Translations under genes and position numbers: made by a program
In this document: positions 1 through 10,945 of the stretch, in pieces
Layout: each line of letters opens with the position of its first letter
How positions within the stretch are numbered: the first letter of the stretch is position 1
Notes under the pieces: model-generated
The model's database searches: none
The model's input: the letters and a program-made list of their open reading frames with translations, nothing else
Told to the model about the DNA's origin: nothing
From: Serinibacter salmoneus
Lineage (GTDB): Bacteria > Actinomycetota > Actinomycetes > Actinomycetales > Beutenbergiaceae
DNA: 64,000 bases
Direction of reading: 5' to 3'
Assembly (NCBI RefSeq): GCF_002563925.1
Contig: NZ_PDJD01000001.1
Span: 2,610,973-2,674,972 of the forward strand

Positions 1-959
1 GTGAGCTGTGCGATCAGGGTTCCGAGGACTGCTCCGCTGAGTGCGGGAGCGGTGGTTCTGAGTGCGACGAGCGCGATGAGTTCTGATCGGGTGATGCCCA
101 GTGTGCGGCGGCGTCCGAGGTCACGGCGTCGTATGAGGACGTCGGCGAGGACGACGATCGCGACGAAGAACGCACCGGCGCCGAGTATCAGGAGAAGGAG
201 AGATCGCCCGAAACCTGCGAACTGGTCGGTGACGCGTTGCGTGGTGTCTGCGGCTGCGGCGGCGGAGTCGACCTGGATGCTGGTGGGGTCGGCCCCGATG
301 ATGGCAAGGGTGGCTGCCTGGACTGCTCTGACCTGGTGGGTGGAGTCGGCGAGGATCCTGACTTGGTGGAGAGATGACCCGTCCAGGGTGCTGGAATCAG
401 CCTCGGGGGCGCTGAGCGCCATGGCGTCGAGGTGCTCGTAGGGCTCTTGTGCGGTGAAGGCCCCGACGATGCTCCACTGCGCACCCTCGGCTGATTGGAG
501 GTAGCCGGCTGGCAGGTCCAGGTTGAGCCTCTGCACGCTGCTGGCGGGGATGATGACCTCGCCGGGCCCGGGCAGGCGACCTTCGATGAGGCGGATCCCT
601 TGATCCAGGTCGCCATGGACGGTGGTGACGGCAATGCTGCTGCCTTCGCCCAGCGCGCCGTTGACCGCGTCGATCGGTAGGTCAGTGGCGATGACTGACT
701 CGGCGTGATGGAGTTCTTGAAGGAGCGGGACGCTGGAGTAGGGGATCTGGCCCGGAGTTCGTGAGACGGTCACCGTCAGGGTGCGGGCACTGGACCCTGC
801 GAGTTCCTGGAGGAGTTGAGCTTCTTGGGCTGCTTGACGACCCACGGTGAAAAGTGCGGCGAACGTCATTCCGGCCACAACCAGGGAGACCAACAGGGTG
901 GGGATGCGGGATGCCCACGCGGCTGTGAGGGCTTCCCGGAGCAAGGCGCTGGGTCTCAC
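1..959 (-). CDS. ABC transporter permease, FtsX/MacB type (3' end beyond window)
   Basis: Membrane subunit of an efflux ABC transporter, cut by the window edge; 319 codons are open from the GTG at 957-959 to position 1. The start overlaps the ATPase stop as GTGA, so the two are translationally coupled. The product has an N-terminal membrane segment (about residues 20-45, PTLLVSLVVAGMTFAALFTV), then a ~180-residue extracytoplasmic MacB-like domain, then a second membrane segment near residue 245 (LLLLILGAGAFFVAIVVLAD) followed by the short cytoplasmic stretch RRRDLGRRRTLGITRSEL typical of FtsX-type permeases. The remaining helices lie outside the window. Family assignment is firm; the exported substrate is unknown. 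It is the last visible gene of the operon starting near 3557. Confidence 0.85.
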   Translation of the reverse strand, partial: MRPSALLREALTAAWASRIPTLLVSLVVAGMTFAALFTVGRQAAQEAQLLQELAGSSARTLTVTVSRTPGQIPYSSVPLLQELHHAESVIATDLPIDAVNGALGEGSSIAVTTVHGDLDQGIRLIEGRLPGPGEVIIPASSVQRLNLDLPAGYLQSAEGAQWSIVGAFTAQEPYEHLDAMALSAPEADSSTLDGSSLHQVRILADSTHQVRAVQAATLAIIGADPTSIQVDSAAAAADTTQRVTDQFAGFGRSLLLLILGAGAFFVAIVVLADVLIRRRDLGRRRTLGITRSELIALVALRTTAPALSGAVLGTLIAQL

Positions 960-1648
960 AGGCTCAGCACCTCATCGGCGCGTTCAACGACGGCAGGGTC
1001 GTGGGTGGCGATGAGGATGGTTCGGCCCTGCTCGGCTGCGTGACGGAGGGCGTCGATGACCAGGGAGGAGTTGTCCGGGTCGAGGTTTCCCGTGGGTTCA
1101 TCGGCAAGGACGATGCTGGGTTCGTTCACGAGTGCTCGACAGACTGCAACTCGCTGGGCTTGCCCACCGGAGATCTGGCCTGGTCGGTGGGTGGCACGGT
1201 GGTGGAGGCCGAATGTCGCCAGGAGGTCGTACGCGCGCTCGCGCAGGTCGCGGGGACTGCCACCGGCGTAGAGGCCGGGTTCGATGACCGAGTCGAGGAT
1301 CGCGCGTTCCGCGTCCAGTTCGGAGTCTTGGAAGATGAATCCCAGGCGGTGTGCTCGCAGGCGCGAGCGTCGGTGGTCCTTGAGGTCGGATGCGGACTCC
1401 CCGTCGATGATCACCCTTCCGCTCGTGGGAGTGAGCATCAGGCCGAGGACATAGAGCAGGGTGGACTTCCCCCGCCCGGAGGGGCCGGTCAGAGCGGTGA
1501 TTCGGCCCGGAGCGAAGGAGTGAGTCAGGCCATCGAAGAGTTCCTCGGTGGTGGGTCCATAGGTGAATCGCAGGTCTTGCACGGCGATCGTGACGCCGGG
1601 GGCCCGAGAGGCGGGGTCACCGACTTGCCCGTGCTCGGGCGCCATCAT
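956..1648 (-). CDS. ABC transporter ATP-binding protein, LolD/MacB-like
   Basis: Cytoplasmic ATPase (230 aa) energising the FtsX-type permease. Visible motifs are Walker A ([11 protein letters not shown]), the ABC signature (ISGGQAQR), Walker B with D-loop ([12 protein letters not shown]) and the H-loop (ATHD). The DEPTGNLD form and small size are typical of the LolD/MacB/FtsE branch, which drives mechanotransmission to extracytoplasmic partners rather than classic import. Start overlaps the adaptor stop by 4 bases and its stop overlaps the permease start, so expression is coupled through the module. An N-terminal extension of about 18 residues precedes the conserved VQDLRFTY start of the domain; a later start is possible. 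Confidence 0.93.
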   Translation of the reverse strand: MMAPEHGQVGDPASRAPGVTIAVQDLRFTYGPTTEELFDGLTHSFAPGRITALTGPSGRGKSTLLYVLGLMLTPTSGRVIIDGESASDLKDHRRSRLRAHRLGFIFQDSELDAERAILDSVIEPGLYAGGSPRDLRERAYDLLATFGLHHRATHRPGQISGGQAQRVAVCRALVNEPSIVLADEPTGNLDPDNSSLVIDALRHAAEQGRTILIATHDPAVVERADEVLSL

Positions 1649-2817
1649 GGGGCGGTGCTCGATTCCCCGCCCTGAGCGGTGTCGGAGGTCGGGGAGGGCG
1701 GCCCCTTCTCGGAGGTGGGGGTGGGGTCGGTATCACCCGGATCCGGCGTGATCTCACCCGGGGCTTCGTCGGCGAAGACCCGTATCTGCTCACCTGCTGA
1801 AAGGCCCGAGACGACGGCGAGTCCATCGGCGATGGCGAGCACCTCGACACGGCGTTCTTGCTCGCCCTCGGCCGTGACTACGGTGACGTTAGTGTCTCCT
1901 CCCATCGAGGTGCGAAGCGCGGAGACCGGCACGACAGGCCCGCGTTGCGGAGCGACGACTTCCACCTGAGTCAGGAGGTAGTTCTCGATACCGGCGGGTA
2001 GCGCGTCGCACTCCTGCCCACACACGGTGGCCCCTTCCGGCGACGCCAGCCTCAGGGAGACCCCTCCGGAATCGTTGGGCAATGCCTCGGCTATGACTGC
2101 CTGCCAGGTCACGTCCCCTGCTTCCAGATGTACTGAGGTCCCCACCGGTGCCAGTTCGGCTTGGCTGGTCGTCACCTCCATCTCGAAGGTCGGCTCTCCT
2201 GAGGCGGTCAGGAGCACAACTTCACCGCCGCTGAGCGTGGCGCCGGGCCAGATCTTCTCGCGGTCGATGATGATCTGCGCGGGGACCTGCGGGACGGTGA
2301 CGAGGGTCCCCAGGGGAAGGGAACCCGTGGCAGGTGCCGCAATCTGCTCCTGCCAGTCCTTCACCGCCTCGGTGGTGCCGGCGCCCCAGACTCCGTCGGC
2401 TGCGATGTCGAATCCCACCGCGCCAAGGAACTCCTGGACGGCTCGAACATCCTGTCCGCGACTGCCCTGGCCCAGGTCGCGCCAGAACGGAGTTTCCCCG
2501 GCGATCAGGACCACCGGTGTCTCACCCACGCGGTACAGCACCGACCCTGCACTGTGCTCGCCGTCCGCGCCCAAGGCCGTGACAACGCCGACGAGGGCGT
2601 TCTGCGCCAGGGGACTTGGCGTGCGGGTGACCGTCGTGGTCATCGTCAACACTCGTCCCAGTTCCTGCTCTACGACCTCCACGATCGCGGACGACGGCGA
2701 CGCTTGGGGCGACTCGGCCGGTGGCCGCAGCGTGACTCGCCCTGCCCAGAACGCACCCGCGCACAGGACAACAACAACGAATGCCGTCGCCACCAAGCGA
2801 AGGGCACCGGATCTCAT
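1645..2817 (-). CDS. Efflux periplasmic-adaptor-like protein with peptidoglycan-binding domain
   Basis: MacA-like membrane-fusion protein (390 aa). A single N-terminal membrane anchor (residues about 8-28) is followed by a region carrying a type-1 peptidoglycan-binding domain (GSRGQDVRAVQEFLG and further to WGAGTTEAVKDWQ, near residues 115-155), then beta-barrel/lipoyl-like adaptor segments (the GEQERRVEVLAIADGLAVV part resembles the C-terminal domain of RND/MacA adaptors), and a Pro/Ser/Thr-rich tail. In a one-membrane bacterium such adaptors probably link the ABC permease to the cell wall; the peptidoglycan-binding insert supports that. It overlaps both neighbours by 4 bases. Substrate unknown. 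Confidence 0.85.
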   Translation of the reverse strand: MRSGALRLVATAFVVVVLCAGAFWAGRVTLRPPAESPQASPSSAIVEVVEQELGRVLTMTTTVTRTPSPLAQNALVGVVTALGADGEHSAGSVLYRVGETPVVLIAGETPFWRDLGQGSRGQDVRAVQEFLGAVGFDIAADGVWGAGTTEAVKDWQEQIAAPATGSLPLGTLVTVPQVPAQIIIDREKIWPGATLSGGEVVLLTASGEPTFEMEVTTSQAELAPVGTSVHLEAGDVTWQAVIAEALPNDSGGVSLRLASPEGATVCGQECDALPAGIENYLLTQVEVVAPQRGPVVPVSALRTSMGGDTNVTVVTAEGEQERRVEVLAIADGLAVVSGLSAGEQIRVFADEAPGEITPDPGDTDPTPTSEKGPPSPTSDTAQGGESSTAP

Positions 2818-3557
2818 GACCCGTAGAAGACTTCAGCCGGCGGGTAGGCCGGGCAGTCCTCACCCAACTGGACAGCTTCCTCCTGCGGAAGGCTCGACAG
2901 CACATCCGAGGGCCACCAGTCGGTTCGCTCAGAAGTGTGGAACGAGGAGACATACACCTCGCGTGAGGGTTGATCGGACCGATCAATCATGTGACCGTGC
3001 GCGTCCATGCACGGCAGAAAGTACTGATCCCAGTAGTCATAGAGCAGTCCGAGCTGGTCAGCCGACCACTCCTGACGGTAGATCGGGTCCAGGGTAAACT
3101 GCGCCGCGCACGTGTAGTTCGCCAGATTCAGCGCAGCCTCCTGCGACTCAGGGACTCCTCCGTTGACGAAGGCGATCCCGTTGTCCGGTGTCACCTCCGC
3201 GGCGAAGCCCGCCTCGGTGTAGCACGCAGCCATCGCCTGGGAGTCATCGGCGGGGCCCATCGTCCACCGGACCAGCTCCACCTGCGGTGGCGCGTCCAAC
3301 TCGAACTGCTCCGCCAATGAGCGCAGGTACTCCTCCCGCTCACTCAGGCGTTCATCCTCTGTCATCGAGGGGGCCACAATGCTCACCGTCGGCTCCCAGG
3401 AGGACACATCCCACGCCCCGGCCTCCGTCGCCGTGGGAGTGGCTACCTCGCCAACTCCTGGACTCCCGTCCGAAGCATCCTCCTCCGGTGCGGAGCACCC
3501 GGCGGTCAGCAGACCACCGAGGGCGCTCAAGGCGACCACGCAACTCCACTGTCTCAA
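2814..3557 (-). CDS. Putative lipoprotein, first gene of efflux module
   Basis: Secreted lipoprotein of about 247 aa with no family I recognise. The reading frame is open upstream to 3785, but the TTG at 3555-3557 is preferred because GGAGG lies 5 bases upstream and the product then begins LRQWSCVVALSALGG with lipobox LTAGC (Cys about residue 20). A GTG 12 bases further up is the alternative. The mature part is acidic with a Ser/Thr/Pro linker, contains a DDSQAMAACYTEAGF segment, and several cysteines. Its stop overlaps the adaptor start (ATGA), so it probably belongs to the same export process, perhaps as an accessory or sensing protein (inference). Base composition is lower in GC than most of the window. 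Confidence 0.7.
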   Translation of the reverse strand: MRQWSCVVALSALGGLLTAGCSAPEEDASDGSPGVGEVATPTATEAGAWDVSSWEPTVSIVAPSMTEDERLSEREEYLRSLAEQFELDAPPQVELVRWTMGPADDSQAMAACYTEAGFAAEVTPDNGIAFVNGGVPESQEAALNLANYTCAAQFTLDPIYRQEWSADQLGLLYDYWDQYFLPCMDAHGHMIDRSDQPSREVYVSSFHTSERTDWWPSDVLSSLPQEEAVQLGEDCPAYPPAEVFYGS

Positions 3558-3569
3558 CGAAACCTCCAC

Positions 3570-3773
3570 GACTTCAATGGCACTCCCGCCGATGCGCTGC
3601 ACTGCGCCGACCTGGCCTACGTCATGCGAGCCTATGGCATCGGTGGGGACGCCACCGCATGCCGTGAGGCGATCGCCGCCGACGATGGCGTGCACGTCAG
3701 CCTCGACAATCTGCGTCGTGACATGGCGCAATCTGCTACCGCGGACAGTCACCCCAGGGGCGATCCGATGTGA
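3570..3773 (+). pseudogene. 3' remnant of an unidentified gene
   Basis: A plus-strand frame reads DFNGTPADALHCADLAYVMR and on to a TGA at 3771-3773, with codon use like a real GC-rich gene, but no start or upstream domain: the frame runs backwards into the antisense of the lipoprotein gene at 3557. It looks like the last ~65 codons of a gene whose 5' part was removed when the efflux module arrived or by a deletion. I do not recognise the family. No plausible ATG/GTG with a ribosome site supports an intact small gene, but that cannot be excluded. Confidence 0.45.
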
Positions 3774-3837
3774 GACGGTCAGCAACGCTCGGCTCTGGGC
3801 GACGTCTCCTGCCCGGGGGCGGCCTTAGGGTGGCCGG

Positions 3838-5106
3838 GTGAGCACCACCCCCGTCACCACCGCGTCCCAGTCCCCCGCCACCACGCCCGACTCCGCCTTC
3901 GACGCCGCCGCCTTCGACGCCGCCGCCGTCGACGCGCTGACCGCGGCCGAGCTCCGCGCCCGCGGCTCGATGAAGTGGACGGCGTTCCCCGACACCATCG
4001 GCGCCTGGGTCGCGGAGATGGACTTCCCGCTCGCCGCGCCCGTGGCGGACGCCCTGCAGGAGGCCGTCACCGCTCCCCGCCTGGGGTACCTGCCACCCGC
4101 CGTCGTCGCCGACACCAAGGCGGAGTGCGCCGCCTGGTACCGCCGCACGACCGGGTGGGAGGTGACCGAGGACCAGGTGTTCCTCGTGCCGGACGTGCTG
4201 ACGGCCCTGCGGGTCACCCTGGACCACGTGGCCGGCCCCGGCAGCGCCGCGGTGGTCACCACCCCCGCCTACATGCCCTTCCTGTTTCGCCCCGAGCAGG
4301 TGGGTCACCCGGTGCTCCAGGTGGCCGGCACGCAGGACGAGGAGGGCGTGTGGCGGCACGACCCCGCCGCACTCGAGGACGCCCTGACCCGGGCGCGCTC
4401 GGAGACCGGGGTGCGGCCGGTCCTGGTGCTGTGCAACCCGTGGAACCCGGTCGGCCGGGTGCTGGGGCGCGAGGAGATGCTCGAGATCGCCGAGGTGGTC
4501 GAGCGCACGGGCGCGGTGTTGTTCTCCGACGAGATCCACGCCCCGCTCACCTACGACGACGCCACGCACCTGCCGTACGCGAGCCTGAATGAGGCCACGG
4601 CGCGCCACACGATCACGGCCCTCTCGGCGTCGAAGACCTGGAACCTACCCGGGCTGAAGTGCGCACAGATCGTGGCGGCCGACCCCGAGCTGCTGGCCGC
4701 GCTTCGCCGCCCGGAGACGTTCGCCGGCCTGGAGCCGGCGACGATCGGGGCGATCGCGAACGCCGCCGCCTACCGGGACGGGGAGCCCTGGCGCGTCGGT
4801 GCGGTGGCGTACCTCACCGGGAACCGCGCGGCGTTCGCCGAGGCCGTGGCCGCGATCCCCGGGACTCGGCACACGCCGCCCGAGGGGACCTACCTGGCGT
4901 GGGTGGACCTGCGTGAGGTGGTCGGTGGCACCTCCGGGCAGGCGCTACCGGCGGACCTGGGAGCCTTCTTCCGCTCCGCCGGGGTCGCGCTCCAGGACGG
5001 CGCCGGCTGCGGCGCCCCCGGCTTCGTGCGGTTCAACCTCGCGCTGCCGCGCCCCTTGATGCGGGAGGCCGTGGCGGCCATGGCCACCGCCGTCGCCGCC
5101 CACTGA
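3838..5106 (+). CDS. PLP-dependent aminotransferase class I/II, MalY/PatB-type C-S lyase
   Basis: Cytosolic fold-type I PLP enzyme, 422 aa. The MalY/PatB family are cystathionine beta-lyases splitting C-S bonds of cystathionine or related thioethers. Diagnostic stretches are the N-terminal KWTAFPDTIGAWVAEMDFPL, the LCNPWNPVGRVL loop, SDEIHAPLTY (PLP-ring Asp) and SASKTWNLPGLKCA, in which the Lys is the Schiff-base residue. A ~25-residue Thr/Ala/Pro-rich leader precedes the domain, so the GTG at 3838 could be too early, but no better start is obvious. Monocistronic; its 3' end faces asd across a repeat array. Substrate within the family (cystathionine or another thioether) cannot be fixed from sequence. 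Confidence 0.88.
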   Translation: MSTTPVTTASQSPATTPDSAFDAAAFDAAAVDALTAAELRARGSMKWTAFPDTIGAWVAEMDFPLAAPVADALQEAVTAPRLGYLPPAVVADTKAECAAWYRRTTGWEVTEDQVFLVPDVLTALRVTLDHVAGPGSAAVVTTPAYMPFLFRPEQVGHPVLQVAGTQDEEGVWRHDPAALEDALTRARSETGVRPVLVLCNPWNPVGRVLGREEMLEIAEVVERTGAVLFSDEIHAPLTYDDATHLPYASLNEATARHTITALSASKTWNLPGLKCAQIVAADPELLAALRRPETFAGLEPATIGAIANAAAYRDGEPWRVGAVAYLTGNRAAFAEAVAAIPGTRHTPPEGTYLAWVDLREVVGGTSGQALPADLGAFFRSAGVALQDGAGCGAPGFVRFNLALPRPLMREAVAAMATAVAAH

Positions 5107-5112
5107 CCCACC

Positions 5113-5190
5113 CTCCGCGAGGTGGTTCTGCAGGTACCACGAGGCGCCTGCAGAACTACCTCGCGGTGGTCGCAGAACTACCTCGCGAAG
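5113..5190. repeat. 22-bp dispersed repeat, inverted array between convergent genes
   Basis: Between the stops of the C-S lyase and asd. One unit in reverse orientation (5113-5134, core CGCGAGGTGGTTCTGCAGG), a truncated half unit (5135-5146), then two units in forward orientation (5147-5168 and 5169-5190, core GCAGAACTACCTCGCG). The opposed units could pair as a stem-loop and act as a bidirectional terminator. Locus-specific bases are AACTACC, unlike the other arrays. Confidence 0.85.
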
Positions 5191-5228
5191 GGTTCAGGGA
5201 TGCCTCGCGGAGATGGAGACGAGCGGGG

Positions 5229-7570
<2,342 letters not shown>

Positions 7571-7605
7571 GAGATCAATCCGTAGTGCGGGGGCGGGTCG
7601 TCGTG

Positions 7606-7611
7606 AGTATA
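7606..7611 (-). promoter_or_regulatory. -10 element of lysC-asd
   Basis: Reading leftward the sequence is GGTTCTATACT, with TATACT at 7611-7606 about 36 bases before the lysC GTG, a near-consensus -10 hexamer. No convincing -35 is visible. The leader would be only about 30 nt, leaving no room for a lysine riboswitch. Confidence 0.55.
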
Positions 7612-7736
7612 GAACCGGGTGCAGCCTGGCGCGCCGGTGCGGTCACGCCTCGGACAATCTCGGGTTGCCCTCCGGCGGCGGGATGCTGCCAGACTACTCC
7701 CGGTCGCGGGGGCGGCCGGGAGCCAACGGGGGAAAC

Positions 7737-10088
7737 ATGACACGTGGACGACTGACTGCTGCCATCACCTCGGCGCTGGTGGCGGTGCCCCTGGCCATGC
7801 TTGCGCCGGCACCGGCGACCGCGTGGACCGGGAGTGCCGGGGCCGCCGGTCCCTCCTACTCCTCGGTGACGGCGCCGACCGCGGACAAACAGCAGAGCAA
7901 GACCTGGGTACACGACGACCTCTGGTACGCGGTGCTGTACAACGAGGCGAGCGGGGCGTGGGAGATCTTCCGGCACGACGCATCGGGGTGGGTGAGCACG
8001 GATGCCCTGGTCGACACCCGGGAGAACGCACGAGCCGATGTGCACTGGGACGGGCAGACCTTGCGGATCGCCACGCATGTGGTGGCGCCGTCGAGCGCGA
8101 CGACGCAGCCCGGGAATCCCGCATACCTCCTGACCTTCCAGGCCGGCGAGCGGGAGGAGTTCACCCTCACCGGCCGCTCGCGGATCATGGACGACTCCAC
8201 CGAGTCGCTGACGATCGCGGTGGACTCCCTGGGCCGGGTCTGGGCCACGTGGACCTGGGAATGGATGGTGCGCTACAGCCACCAACGTCCGGACGGGACC
8301 TTCGCGCCGCACGCGATCGTGCCGGACAGTCATGCCGCAGACCTGGACGCCGACGATGTGGCCAGCATCGTCGCCTTCGATGACCAGATCGGGGTGATGT
8401 GGAGCGACGAGGCGGACGAGCAGATGTGGTTCGCCTCGAGGTTCGATGCCGACCCCGTGGCCGAGTGGGGTGATCCGGTCGCGGTGACGCCGAGGATGTC
8501 CTTGCTGGCCGATGACCACATCAGCCTGCGTTCTGCGCCCGGCGATCCTCGGGTGTACGCCGCGTTCAAGACCAGCCTCGCACGGGGCGCGGAACCGGAG
8601 ATCATGGCGGCGGTCCGGGAGCCGGACGGTTCCTGGCGCACCGGCGGGGTGTTCACAGCCTCGGAGTGCGTGACCCGTCCGCAGATCGCCGTGGACGAGG
8701 ACGGCCCACGGTGGGTTGTCGCCGTCACCGCCGCGGATGGCGCCTGCCCGTGGAGCGGCGTTCCCGGCGTGATCGTGGCGCGCAGCGCACCGTTGGGAAG
8801 TCTCTCCTTCGGCGAGAGCGAACTCCTCCTACGCAACGGTCAACGCGGGTCGCTCAACAACGTGACCCTGCCCAAGCAGACGATCCCGGTGGGCACGGAC
8901 CTCGTGGCGCTCGCCTCGGACGACCCGGCCGGGCTGTACTGGAGCGGCAACGCCGTCCTCGGCCAGACCGGAGGCCAGGAGCCCGCCAGTCCGCTCGAGG
9001 CGGCCTTCCGCAGCCATGTGGAGCGCACCACGGTGAGCGTGGCGGACATCTCGCGCGGGGACCCCGCGGCGTGGCTGTGGGACTTCGGGGATGGCGCGAC
9101 CTCGACCGACCAGCACACCGCGCACACCTACACCGAGCCGGGGACCTACACGATCACCCTGTCGGTCTACCGGCAGGGTGCCGCGGTCGACACGGCGCAG
9201 CGCCAGGTGACCATTGCCGCGGCGGCGCCGGTCGCCTCCTTCGAGGAGGTGATCGAGGGTGCGGTGGTGCAGTTCCACGACACCTCCGCGCCGGACCCCA
9301 CGTCCTGGCACTGGGACTTCGGGGACGGCACCACGAGCACCCAGCAGAGCCCGCAGCACACCTATTCCCGGGCGGGCACCTACCCGGTGACGCTCACGGT
9401 GAGCAATGAGGGTGGCTCCACCAGCACCTCGCGTGAGATCTCCGTCTCGCTCCCGGTGGCCACCGCGGTGGAGGTCGTCTCCTCCTCCAGCAACCGCCAC
9501 GTGCGCGGCAACAGCGTGGTCCGCATGGACACACCGGGCGGCCTCGCCCTGGGCGATGTGATGATCGCGAGCGTGACCCTGGACGACCCGGCCGCGCAGT
9601 TGTTCGGGCGCCTGGACGGTTGGCAGGTGCTGGCCGAGGGGGAGATGAGCGACGGCGCAGCACCGGTGGGCCGATCGGTCTCGCTGATGAAGGTGGCCAC
9701 CCGGGCGGACGTGAACCGCGCCCGGGTCGTGTTCGACACGGACGTCGAGACGGCGTGGGTCGCGGGTGTCACGGCCTACCGGGGCGTGTCACCGACCGAC
9801 CCCCTGGTCGGCGCCCCGGTGGCGATCGCCTCGGATGGGAGCACCCTCACGCTCGAGGCTCCGCCCGCCCCGCCCGGTGGGCTCCTGGTCTCCTCAGCGT
9901 CGGTGGTTGGGAGCACCACCGCACCCGCCGCGCTCGCCCCGTGGACCACGGCGTGGGCACAGCGCGGGGAGAACAGCATCGCCCAGGCACACCTGGCCCA
10001 CGATCATCCTGGCGTCACGACGATCACCTGGTCGATGACGGGCAGCGCCACCAGCGGAGTCGTGCTGGCACTGCGCCCCCTGGGCTGA
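7737..10088 (+). CDS. Secreted PKD-domain protein
   Basis: Exported protein of 783 aa. Start at 7737 follows GGGGGAAAC and gives a clear Sec signal peptide (LTAAITSALVAVPLAMLAPAPATA). Residues about 30-420 contain repeated YAVLYNEASGAWEIF/VWATWTWEWM-like beta segments resembling a beta-propeller. Two PKD domains follow (about 435-510 and 513-585), each with the WDFGDG motif and HTYxxxGTYTITL-type ending. The C-terminal ~190 residues (VMIASVTLDD, WVAGVTAYRGVSPTDPL) form a beta-rich domain seen after PKD repeats in actinobacterial surface proteins. No LPXTG or membrane anchor, so it is probably released. No catalytic motif is visible; carbohydrate or protein binding is inference. The frame is open far upstream, but that part is antisense to lysC. 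Confidence 0.85.
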   Translation: MTRGRLTAAITSALVAVPLAMLAPAPATAWTGSAGAAGPSYSSVTAPTADKQQSKTWVHDDLWYAVLYNEASGAWEIFRHDASGWVSTDALVDTRENARADVHWDGQTLRIATHVVAPSSATTQPGNPAYLLTFQAGEREEFTLTGRSRIMDDSTESLTIAVDSLGRVWATWTWEWMVRYSHQRPDGTFAPHAIVPDSHAADLDADDVASIVAFDDQIGVMWSDEADEQMWFASRFDADPVAEWGDPVAVTPRMSLLADDHISLRSAPGDPRVYAAFKTSLARGAEPEIMAAVREPDGSWRTGGVFTASECVTRPQIAVDEDGPRWVVAVTAADGACPWSGVPGVIVARSAPLGSLSFGESELLLRNGQRGSLNNVTLPKQTIPVGTDLVALASDDPAGLYWSGNAVLGQTGGQEPASPLEAAFRSHVERTTVSVADISRGDPAAWLWDFGDGATSTDQHTAHTYTEPGTYTITLSVYRQGAAVDTAQRQVTIAAAAPVASFEEVIEGAVVQFHDTSAPDPTSWHWDFGDGTTSTQQSPQHTYSRAGTYPVTLTVSNEGGSTSTSREISVSLPVATAVEVVSSSSNRHVRGNSVVRMDTPGGLALGDVMIASVTLDDPAAQLFGRLDGWQVLAEGEMSDGAAPVGRSVSLMKVATRADVNRARVVFDTDVETAWVAGVTAYRGVSPTDPLVGAPVAIASDGSTLTLEAPPAPPGGLLVSSASVVGSTTAPAALAPWTTAWAQRGENSIAQAHLAHDHPGVTTITWSMTGSATSGVVLALRPLG

Positions 10089-10104
10089 GGCCTCGCGGGC
10101 ACCC

Positions 10105-10149
10105 GCGGATGGTGTGGGCCCTCAGGACACCAGGCCCCACACCATCCGC
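10105..10149. terminator. Bidirectional terminator hairpin
   Basis: Arms GCGGATGGTGTGGGCC (10105-10120) and GGCCCCACACCATCCGC (10133-10149) pair over 16 bp with a single bulged C. It lies between the convergent PKD-protein and TauE genes and overlaps the last codons of the latter. Confidence 0.75.
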
Positions 10150-10892
10150 ACGATGAGCGCGGAGACCACCACCACGAGGATGATGCGCACGAAGCCGCTG
10201 CCGCGCGCCACCGCCATCCGGGCACCCAGGTAGCCCCCGAGGAGGTTCGCGGTCCCCACGATCAGGCCGAGACCCCACAGCACCGAGCCGTGCGGGATGA
10301 AGAAGAGCAGCGCGCCGAGGTTGGTGGCGAAGTTGATGATCTTCGCGATCGCTGAGGCCGGCAGGAACGCGTAGCCGAGCACCCCGACCAGCGCGAGCAC
10401 GAGGAACGTTCCCGTGCCGGGGCCAAGGAGCCCGTCGTAGGCACCGATCACCAGGCCGATCCCGGCGGCCACCCAGCGGTGCCGGTTCCCCTCCCACCGC
10501 AGCTGCGTCGTCGCCCCCAACTGCGGCCTCGCGACCACGAGCACCAGCACGAGCACGAGCGCCACCACGATGACCGGTTGCAGGACCTCGGCGGGGATGA
10601 GGGGCGCGAGGCTCGCGCCCCCGAAAGCCCCGGCGAGCGCCGCCAGTGCCGCGGGTGCGGCGGTGGTGAGGTCCGGGTGGACCCGACGGTAGAAGGTCAC
10701 CGAACTGACCGAGGTGCCCATGATCGACGCCAGTTTGTTCGTGGCCAACGCCTCCACGGTGCTCACGCCCGGCGTGAGGACGAGCGCTGGCAACTGGATG
10801 AGGCCCCCGCCGCCCACGACGGCGTCGATCCAGCCGGCAGCGAACCCGGCCAGGATCAGCAGGAGCAGGGTGGTGAGTTCGACTTCCGGCAC
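10122..10892 (-). CDS. TauE/SafE (DUF81) family membrane transporter
   Basis: Integral membrane protein of 256 aa with about eight hydrophobic segments in two halves. Opening LLLILAGFAAGWIDAVVGGGGLIQLPAL and the later GAYDGLLGPGTGTFLVLAL are the duplicated glycine-rich signatures of TauE/SafE, a family of putative anion (sulfite, sulfoacetate, other organosulfur) exporters. Only 53 bases downstream of tatC, so it may be the last gene of the dnaX-recR-tatAC transcript; this placement tells nothing about its substrate. A paralogue lies at 21668-22471. Confidence 0.88.
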   Translation of the reverse strand: MPEVELTTLLLLILAGFAAGWIDAVVGGGGLIQLPALVLTPGVSTVEALATNKLASIMGTSVSSVTFYRRVHPDLTTAAPAALAALAGAFGGASLAPLIPAEVLQPVIVVALVLVLVLVVARPQLGATTQLRWEGNRHRWVAAGIGLVIGAYDGLLGPGTGTFLVLALVGVLGYAFLPASAIAKIINFATNLGALLFFIPHGSVLWGLGLIVGTANLLGGYLGARMAVARGSGFVRIILVVVVSALIVRMVWGLVS

Positions 10893-10945
10893 CGGGCGAT
10901 TCTCGCACCGCCCGGCGCCGGAACGGCGAGGTGATCACCGCGTCC

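Noticed and set aside
7571-7736. Lysine riboswitch before lysC
   Set aside because: The -10 at 7606 leaves only about 30 nt of leader, too short for the element.
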